In this document: piece by piece, positions 56,177 to 64,000 of the stretch
How positions within the stretch are numbered: position 1 is the first letter of the stretch
How the letters are laid out: each line of letters begins with the position of its first letter
From: Podospora pseudoanserina
Lineage: Eukaryota > Ascomycota > Sordariomycetes > Sordariales > Podosporaceae
NCBI RefSeq assembly: GCF_035222485.1
Contig: NC_085920.1
Coordinates: 7,984,001 to 8,048,000 of the forward strand
Length of the DNA stretch: 64,000 nucleotides
Direction of reading: 5' to 3'
The notes under the pieces: model-generated
What the model was told of the DNA's origin: nothing
Database searches by the model: none
The model's input: only the letters and a program-made list of their open reading frames with translations
Position numbers and translations under genes: made by a program

Positions 56177-59100
56177 TCACCTCCTCCAGCCCCAGAAACC
56201 GCCGCCGCCCGTAGCATTGGTGGCGGCAGGCGCCATGGCAGCCTTCTGAGGGGACTCGCCAGGAGCAGGCACAGACGTCGGTCCGGTCGTCCCAGTAAGC
56301 CGACCAAACATGCCCATAGCTGCTGCCGCTGGCCCCCCACCGTCTGCCGTGCTGTGGTTCCTCTGCAGCGCTGGTGGTGTCTCGCCCGGAGCCAGCCCAA
56401 AGGCCTTCCGGAGCTGCTCCAGCTTCTGCCTCGCCTCCTCGGCTTCCTGTTTGGCGACAGCTTCGGCCGTCTTCGCCGCCGCGAGCTCAAGCAGAAGGGC
56501 ATCACTCTCGCTGGTTGGGATAGGCGGGGGTGGGGGAGGAGCCACGACGTTCAGGGTGGAACCGGCCGAGTCCCGGTTGGGCTTCTTCTGCATCGTCATC
56601 GACGACGCTCGCTTGTTGTAGTTGGGCGGGTGGGATGGGGTAGACCTGCTGCGTCCCAGCTTGAGCTCGCGGAGACCACTTGTACCCGCTGCCGTACCAA
56701 TCTGGGGGAACCACTCGGCACTGGTCGCGTTAGAGGCTGGCGTGTCGGACGCCCTGGTCCGCATGCCATGTATCTGCCGCTCGAGGCGCTGCTTCTCCTG
56801 ATGTAAAGTTCGGACATGTGTGTGGCTCTCCCTCAGTTGCTCTTTCAGAGAGGAGACCTCCTGCTCCGCTTCATGAATCTTGCGTTCGTGCTCTCGTGAC
56901 CTGGACACCTCGTGGGATAACTGTTCTTTCGCTCGAGCCAGCTCGTCTCGAAGTTGTGATTTGGTCTGCGCCATGGACGACCGTCGGTTGACCACCGAGT
57001 CGCTGAAGCGAAGCTCGACGATATCGAGCAGGTCGGATAGCTCCTCCGAGGTGGGCTTGACTGTCTCTTCACCCTCTTCCGAGGTTGGCTCAGTCGAGGC
57101 ATCTCGAATGGTGTCCTCGCTATCGACACTGGACGACAATGCCGCCGAATCCTCGGCGCCCGCCTTTTTGCGCAGGCCGTCCAGCAACGATCGCACTGCC
57201 TTTCTGTCCTCATCGCGGTCTTCCTTTTCCTTTTGTAGCTGGCTGGCCAACAAGGCATGGTTCCGTTGCAGTTCGCTAAGGGCTGTGAGCAAGTCTTCAA
57301 TCTGGCTGTGAAGTTGCTTGTCCTCCTTGCTGTTATTGGCGCCGCTCGAGAAGACGGCGGGCGATGTCTTTTGCGGCGCGCCCGTCACGGTTGAATCGTC
57401 AGCGGAGCTGTCCCGCGAGACGGACGTTGCTTCGGTAGATACGGAGCTGAGGACGCTAGCGGCAGATGAAGTAGTGGACGAGCCAACCTCCATCGAGTTG
57501 AGGGTGGATGCCAGGCTCTGCTTCGACGTGCTTCGCCGAAGCATGCTCAACGGACGCGACACGGCGCCCAGGCCGGGATTGAGCGTGGTGGTAGTGGTGT
57601 TAGCAGTACTGGTGTTGCTGGATGCGGAGGCGGCTGCCGCAAACGTGGCAAATCGCGGTGTTGAAGAGGAAGCCCACAGGCGACCCAGAAAACGGGAGGC
57701 TGCGGTGGTAACATCCGACACCTGTTGCGCTGTTGCATCTGTGGCACGGGGATTGGCGCTTGGGCTAAGGTTAGCTTCTCTGTACCCCTGCTCCAAGGCT
57801 GCCAACCGGGCTTTGGTGACAATTTCAGACAGCGCAGCAAAATCCTGGACAAACTCGTCGGCGTTGTAGTTGTAGCAGTCCCATAGCCCGCGCGATAGGA
57901 GCAGATGCATCACGTCCTCGAGCTCGGTGCAGGCCAGAATGCGCGCCTGGTTCTTGCGCATGAGCGACAAGGCGACTCGCATGATGGTCTCTGACGCCCC
58001 CTCGGCAAAGATCACATCGTAGATGCGAAACAGCATGGGCAGGGGGCACGTTACGGCGAAGAAGGAGAGGAACCACTGTGAAACATAGGCGGGTTCGACT
58101 TGCAACTCGTCCAGATGCGTCGACAGAGTGGGCAGATGCTGGCGCAGCAGCTCTCTGAATTGGTAGATGCGGACATGCAGCCCTGACAAATCGGGAACGA
58201 AACAATGGCGCAGATCGTAGTTCTCCATCAACCTAGTTTTGAGTGCCTTAGTTAGTCCAAATACTCCGGACGAATCGGTACGATTCCTGTTCCCTTACCT
58301 GACCAGAACACAGAATGCCTGCTTGTCGCCCATGTGCATGAGCAAGGGGCCGACCAGAAAGGCGAGCCCTTGGCAGTACCCAATCTTGGTGTCATAGAGA
58401 CTGAAGCACTTGAGTACCCGACCGAGCATTCGTTGGCCGTCGCCTTCGGGATCCCTAAACATGTCCACACCTGGAAAGCTTCGTCCAAGATCCTTGCTGA
58501 TGACGCCCTCATAGGGGCTAGACTCGCCAGACAACCGTTCGAAAACCTCTTCCAGGGCACTGTCGCGGGCGCCGGCCATGCTCTGCCAGACAACACCCCG
58601 CAGCGGCGGTGGGATGCCCTTCCTGACCTTGTTGGACAACAGAGTTGGCAGGCGAGCAGCCGTTTGCTGAGGGTCTTTGACCAAGGCGAGGTAGAACTCA
58701 AGCTCGGTCATGGGCGTCGGCGGCAACGTCGAATACCGGAGGGCTGGAGGGGTCGGCCCGGTGACCATTTTCCGAAGCTGTGCCATCGAGGGCGGTCTCG
58801 GGTGGCTCTCTCGCAAGTGTTGCTGTCGCTCAATGATCTTGACCTTGATGCTCTTCGGATTGGTCGCGATTCTGTTGTTTTCTTGTTCCAGCCGAGCAAG
58901 CAGCGAGGCGGTGGACTGTAGAAAGAAAGTCTTGTGTTAGCCTCGAGCAAAACAGTGCAAAAAGAGATGTAGCTGTGATGAGACAGTAGGACGGTGTGGG
59001 ACGGTGAGACAGTCCAAAGACACGGGAGAATTTGATCCTCGTTGCTCGGTGCAAGTCGCTCGTTTCCTGGGACTCTTTGTGATTCGGCTTTGCACCTACC

Positions 59101-59621
59101 GCTTGTGCGTTCTGTTTGTTTCTAGCCTCCATATCTTCTGTCGCCTGAAGTTTGTCCCAATCAACCGCGTCGGAGCCAGAACTCGACCTCGAATCATTGG
59201 CAACATCATCCGAGCGTCCCTCCTCAGCTTCGCCCAGCTCATCTTGCAAGCTGGGTCCCTTCTTCTTGCGAGTATCGGGTTCGAATATCTCCGATTCACT
59301 ATCGTCATCGTCATCGTCCTCCTCGTTCAGTGTTTCGGCCATGGTCTTGCTCGGGGCGTACTCGGCATCATAGCGAGGAGGGATTGTGCTCGGCGGGACG
59401 GCTGTATTCACCGTCAGGGAAGGGGGTTCGGAAAGGCGAACTGTCACGAGCGAGTCGTGGTCTCGTGCCTTTTCCTGCATCTCGAGAGGGATCGGCTCGG
59501 AGGTGGTTCGCTCGTGGCCCGTCTCGTTCGTCGTCGGCGTAGTCGCCATGGCTGGCTTCATAATCTTCCGCGTGCTCGGCAGCCGCTGCTGCTCATCTCC
59601 CTCGATTCGGTCGAGCTCCAT
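56177..59621 (-). CDS. TBC-domain RabGAP (Gyp5/EVI5-like) with C-terminal coiled coil, 1064 aa
   Basis: GTPase-activating protein for Rab GTPases in vesicle traffic. Exons 59100-59621, 58299-58915 and 56177-58232; introns 184 and 66 nt, phases 0 and 2. First in-frame ATG gives MELDRIEGDEQQR; the upstream frame has no ATG. The N-terminus (1-200) is acidic with a DDDDDDSESE run. The TBC domain covers about 270-520: RKGIPPPLRGVVWQSMAG, ISKDLGRSFPGV (313-324, IxxDxxR, arginine finger Arg319) and IGYCQGLAFL (352-361, glutamine finger Gln356), so it should be active. A Ser/Thr-rich linker follows, then a long coiled coil (about 690-900) and a second one at LLLELAAAKTAEAVAKQEAE. The C-terminus is GGGGFWGWRR. 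Confidence 0.92.
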
Positions 59622-61778
59622 CCCGAAGCCTCGACCCTCCTGATCTCCCACAAGCTGGTGCAATTGTTCCAAGTTCCAAAAGACAGGAAGGAAATATTTG
59701 GCCAATTATCTAGCCCAAAACCGAAAAGAGTCGCTCAATGGTGCTGTCCCTGGTCCGTTCCGAGGAAAAGCGGCTCTTCCCTGTGAATATGCCCCCAAAA
59801 CTTCCAGTTGGTGAATGGCCAACAACAACAACAACAACAACAAAAAAAAAAAAAAGGTACCAACTACCCCCAAGGCCTCGTTTGTTCGTTTCGTATGATT
59901 AGGAATTAGTGATTAGGTTCCTTTTCTCGGCTTTGCCGCCGTCTGGTCTCGGCTGTCCCTGGTTCCTCCCAAAGTTTTTTGTTTGTTCGGCCTTGCTTCT
60001 TGTTCCAGAAGAGTTCGGAGGCGGACGTCGAAGCTTGAATAGGGAAAGAATAGAGACTGAAGGGGGGCACGGTACGGCAGGGATGGCTTTGCAATGGGCG
60101 ACAGGGCGGGAAGGCGAGACCGCGTGAGAAGTGGGAGAGTCGGTCGAGATCTTCAAGACTCCGAATTGGCCTGCTTCTTGGCACGCGACACTGTTGATGG
60201 GGCTCTAGCTGTTCTTTGAAGTTTCATCGAGGGGGCCGACGATGCTGAAACAGTACTGTGCGATCACAAGGTGACCCGCTCCCCACGCCTGCAACACTTG
60301 GTAAACACAGCAGCAGCGGAGCCTAAAGCTTCAGAAGCTTTCGCCAGAGAGGACCGGCACTAGAAAGGAGCGACGAGATATGGCGAGTGGAGAGCGGCGA
60401 TAACGACACGATGTGAGCTCGAGAGGGAGGCAGGAGCAGAGCAGCCGCTCACGATCGAATCCAAATGGGATCAACTGCGAACCGTGGTGGCCTGGCTCAG
60501 CTTGGCGAAGAGGCAAGACCCCCGAACCCCTGGATTTCATGGATCAATGCAAGATGATTGGATGCTTTCTTCTTCCCTGGTCCAGGCGCGCTCTCTCACT
60601 GGTCCAATGGGGAAGCGCGACAGCGGGGCATTATGAATTGGCTGCCATTTCATAAAGGGTGATTCCTCGATTGAGACCTTATCATCACCACTCACCAGTC
60701 AGGGGTTTTGTTGTCGTGCCATAATTGTGCCTCCCTATTGATGTGGCCCAAATTTATTCGGGCAGCACAGTTCTGTTGGAGAAGGGAGCTCCTGCTCCCG
60801 AACACAAAGAAAAAAAATATCATCCAATGGCTGCCGTTGAGAACCGGTGAGCTACCAAACTGCTACCAATCAGAGTAGGCGGCTGGGAAAGGGAAGCTTT
60901 CATCCCGCTCATGCATGCATGCTGCAGGCGGACCAACTCGCATCTTTGGCTTCAAGACTCGCGATGTGCCAACTGCAGATTCCACCGCTACTTTTCTTCC
61001 CCTCCGGCTGTCCCAAGGTACAGCCAAATATGAACAACGGGTCGCTGAAGGCCACCGAGTAACAAGCCCAGTGCAGTCAAACGTCCCCGCAACCAAAATT
61101 CGGGTTCCTCTTTGGTGGCCTTCGTTCATCGGGCCTGGCCCTTGACCGCATTTGCCGCACAAGTCAAGAGTGTAGGAGGAGACGTAGTCTTGGGCTCAGA
61201 CATCGGATGACATGTGTAATGTTCCCACGTTGCGTGACTGGATCTCGGGGATTATTCACAAGCAATGATGGTCCCGATGAGAGATCGCCGAGGCCTTTAA
61301 AAACAAATGTCCAATCTGGCCCCTCCACAGCAGTGGTCGGCAAGGTTGGCAAAAAATACCACCCATACTATTATATAGATCTATAACAGTCGAGTCGTCG
61401 AACGCCCCTGCTTCTCATTGTCTATAACGTCCTGTCCCATGAATACGCACAGCTTATGATTACAGAAATACACATAACCAACCCACTCCTTTGCCCACTT
61501 CGCATTCCGCCGTGTTCAAACTCCGCCAAAAGATCGGTTTTACTCCCATAACACCATTTGCAACTGGCGCTTTACACTATTGATCCAAGACATGATCGCA
61601 ACAGAAAATAGGGAACACATGTGGAGAGGATCCGGACACGCAACCGTGGACATGCTGTCATGCTAATATATACCCCGGCCTGCTCTTTCTTTGACCCACG
61701 GTATAACTTTGCGCCTGGTACACGCCCCCCTCAACACCTATCACATCACAATCGTACAGCTTTGGTTCCTAGCTCGCG
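59622..61778. other. Intergenic region with a CAA/A repeat
   Basis: About 2.2 kb upstream of the TBC gene and downstream of the polyglutamine gene. A (CAA)n tract with an A run lies at about 59820-59855. Frames such as 59906-60184 (-) lack support. Confidence 0.55.
59820..59855. repeat. CAA microsatellite and A tract
   Basis: Seven or more CAA units followed by about 14 A residues, in the upstream region of the TBC gene. Confidence 0.8.
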
Positions 61779-63815
61779 TCACTGGCCAGCAGGCTGGGTT
61801 TGCAAAAGAGGGCCTGGGCTGTTGGCCATCTGCGGTGTCCTGTAAGCCGTTGGACCAGGAGCAGGGCTGCTGTGGTTCGAGCCAAATCCTGTAGCTTGGC
61901 CTGGGCCTTGAGCTTGTGTTTGGGCTTGAGCCTGTGCTTGCGCTCGAGCATACACATTAAGTTGCCCGTTGGGGATCGCGCCAGGAGCAGCAGGATTGAA
62001 ACCCGGCCTCATAGCTGGTGACGCTTGAGAACCTGGTTGCTCTCTTTTAGGGTCGACACCAGGAAAGAGTGCCTGAAGCTTAGCATAGAGTTGCTTGAGT
62101 CCCTCAATTCTCTGAAGACGATCGGCGCTTGGATCCAGCGGTCGTTCTAGTACATCGTCTGGAGAAGCCGGGGGTAATTTAAGCTTCAGGGTCGTACTAA
62201 GTGGTGGGGCTGTCAAGAAAGGAGCCGGGAAAACGGCAGTAGCTGGGTTTCTTTGGATGGATGATTGATACTGGAAGTTTACTTGAAGCCTCTTCATGCA
62301 GCTGGGCAACAACAGGTTAGATCAACTCCTTGCGGTCTGCCCAAGGGTAACATACTGGTTGTAGTCTTCCTTCACCAGCCGTTCCTGCTCAGCATAATCT
62401 ACTCCAGCTTCCGGAGCCGATTGTGCTTCCTTCTTCAATTCGAGCTGGGCGTTGGACAGCTGCATGGATTCGTAGAGCAGTTCCGTATTGATGTCGAAAA
62501 GAATCTTGACCCGCTCTTTGTCCTGCGGGTCTCCACCGGGACTTTGAGGTGTTGACAACCTCGAAGTACCATTTACTTGTTGACCCTGTCCATTAGCGGG
62601 AAAGGTTGGCGTTTGAGGCGTCATGGCTGCTGAGCCAGACTGCTGCTGCTGCGGTTGACCTTGGGGTGGCTGCTGCTGCTGCTGTGCTTGGGACGGCTGC
62701 TGTTGCTGCTGCTGCTGTTGCTGTGGTGTTGGCGGCTGCTGGGGCTGTTGTAACTGATGGGATGGTGGCTGTGGAGTTTGAGATTGAACTTGAGCCTGAG
62801 GCTGGACTTGGGTTTGGACTTGTTGTTGTTGTTGCTGTGGTGGGAGAGGCTGGGATGGCTGACTCGATTGTTGAGATGGCGGTTGTCCCTGCTGTCCCTG
62901 TGGTGGATTCGTGGGCGTCTGACTCCGTGAGTTGCTCTGTGTCTGCTGAGGAGTACCATATTGAGTTGGCTGGGAAGCCATTGAAGTAGCCGGTGTGTTT
63001 TGCGACGGGTTGAAAGGACGCTGAGGAGTTGAGGTGGGCATCCCGCCTGCATTCGGGCGGTTTGGATGCATACGCTGCATCATAGGTTGCTGTTGTTGCT
63101 GTTGCTGTTGCTGAAGACCAGCATTCAGCTGATATTGGTTCATCGGCCCGCCCATCATAAAGTTGGCTGGAAGCTGCGGCTGAGGGGCTGCTGAAGAAGG
63201 TATTCCAGCCCCGTACGGCGAGGACGTAAAGGGGGCCTGGTAAGCCACTGTCGCGTTACTGGCGTCAGTCTCCGTGGTGACATGAAGAGTGAATGGTAGG
63301 TTGGCAGTGTATGAGTGTGGGAGTGACACGGAATGGGCTTCGGATGTCGAGAGGCGTTGCGGCAACTGCTGAGCCATGGCTCTCAGGTCACCACGCGCGA
63401 AGGTCTCTGTCGGGTAGGACAAAGACGACAAGGAAACGGGCAGAGAAGGAAAGTTTGCCAGACTGACGGGTGGCTGGACGTCATACGTAGGAAAGGCATA
63501 AAAGGGGGGCTTACTCTGACCATTGGCACCAATGTGCGGCATGGCGGCATTCTGCATCATTCCTGCAGGACCAGCACCTCCCATCATGGCCGGGTTATTG
63601 TGACCTCCAGGAAACGGGCCGCCCTGACCCTGTTGTATGGGGAATTGTTGTTGCTGTTGTTGCTGCTGCTGCTGCTGTTGCGCGTTATACATCATCTGCT
63701 GTTGCTGCTGCTGCTGTTGTTGTTGTTGTTGTTGCTGCTGTCCCTGGTTTGGTGAAGGCTGCAATTGCGCGCCCTGCGGTGGGGCGCCGTTAAAGCCATA
63801 CTGAGCTGAGTACAT
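61779..63815 (-). CDS. Polyglutamine protein, possible SWI/SNF-associated factor, 660 aa
   Basis: Two exons: 62356-63815 and 61779-62301 (54-nt intron, GTATGT to CCCAG, phase 2). The start MYSAQYGFNGAPPQGAQLQP leads into two long Gln runs (about residues 25-60) coded by mixed CAG and CAA, then Pro/Gln-rich low complexity with more Gln runs (about 240, 325-400). The conserved part is near the C-terminus: RVKILFDINTELLYESMQL then, across the intron, YNHCMKRLQVNFQYQSS. This helix pair resembles fungal glutamine-repeat proteins related to SWI/SNF accessory subunits; that assignment is from memory of the family and is tentative. The tail has Ala-Gln repeats. Probably nuclear. Confidence 0.75.
62640..62735 (-). 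repeat. CAG/CAA-type glutamine-coding repeats
   Basis: Imperfect trinucleotide repeats inside the polyglutamine gene (coding strand CAG/CAA mixed). Similar tracts lie at 63088-63112 and 63640-63742. Confidence 0.85.
63640..63742 (-). repeat. Long CAG/CAA glutamine-coding repeat
   Basis: Two Gln runs separated by a short MMYNA segment near the N-terminus of the polyglutamine protein. Interruption of CAG by CAA should limit expansion. Confidence 0.85.
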
Positions 63816-64000
63816 AACTTTCTATCAGGCTGAGGAGACTCGAGCCAAGAAACAGGGCAAGGCGACAGAGGAGACTTCCCGAGGGGGGTACGCCAGGGGA
63901 AACGTGAGCGGACTGGGCGGCGGATGGAACGGCGATAGACGTGTCGTGGACCAGATCAGTGGTTGCGGCTGCCGGTGTGGGGTAGGGCCATCAACATGAA

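Noticed and set aside
1-64000. CRISPR arrays, bacterial operons or phage features
   Set aside because: The window is eukaryotic with spliceosomal introns throughout; no regularly spaced repeats were seen.

Overview
The window looks like nuclear DNA of a filamentous ascomycete, most likely a sordariomycete of the Sordariales kind. The evidence is short introns (about 40-185 nt) with GTRNGT-type donors and CTAAC/CTGAC-like branch sites, a conidiation gene (con-10 family), a HET-domain gene, a UstYa (DUF3328) gene, and an AT-rich block whose damage has the C-to-T pattern of repeat-induced point mutation (RIP). Exon structures were worked out by hand from splice signals and reading-frame continuity. 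Starts and some junctions are therefore predictions.

Layout. 1-4.7 kb holds the 5' part of a zinc alcohol dehydrogenase (-), an RRM-type RNA-binding protein (+) and a con-10 homologue (-). 4.7-15.5 kb is gene-poor and decayed. It contains a possible broken gene at 5.7-6.8 kb, an AT-rich block (9.3-12.1 kb) with the remains of a Ty3/gypsy chromodomain retroelement, an alpha/beta-hydrolase pseudogene and a DHA2-type MFS transporter pseudogene. 15.5-29.5 kb is accessory: a pseudokinase-like protein, a YDR124W-like helical-bundle protein, a HET protein, a UstYa-family oxidase-like protein, an ankyrin-like/ClpB-like AAA+ ATPase and a flavin monooxygenase (FMO) pseudogene.

29.6-38.6 kb is conserved housekeeping: Lcp5/neuroguidin (SSU processome), a TM9/EMP70 nonaspanin, Mediator subunit Med4, complex III subunit Qcr10 and the ER glucosyltransferase Alg10. 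38.6-45 kb is mixed: a small Ser-rich protein, a doubtful Cys-rich ORF, a predicted secreted glycine-zipper protein and an NmrA-like NAD(P)-binding protein. 45.6-63.8 kb is again conserved: HPPK-DHPS folate enzyme, nitronate monooxygenase, a SUR7/PalI-like four-TM protein, a reticulon-like protein, a TBC RabGAP and a long polyglutamine protein that may belong to a chromatin-remodelling complex.

The genes do not form one pathway. The housekeeping genes are independent and often divergently paired (Lcp5/TM9, Med4/Qcr10, Fol1/nitronate monooxygenase). The accessory part is the biologically odd one. UstYa, FMO, esterase and efflux-pump sequences are typical of secondary-metabolite clusters, but three of the four are wrecked. 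The least explained intact gene is the three-exon secreted protein at 42.6-43.6 kb with two copies of a glycine-zipper motif. No tRNA, rRNA or CRISPR array was found.
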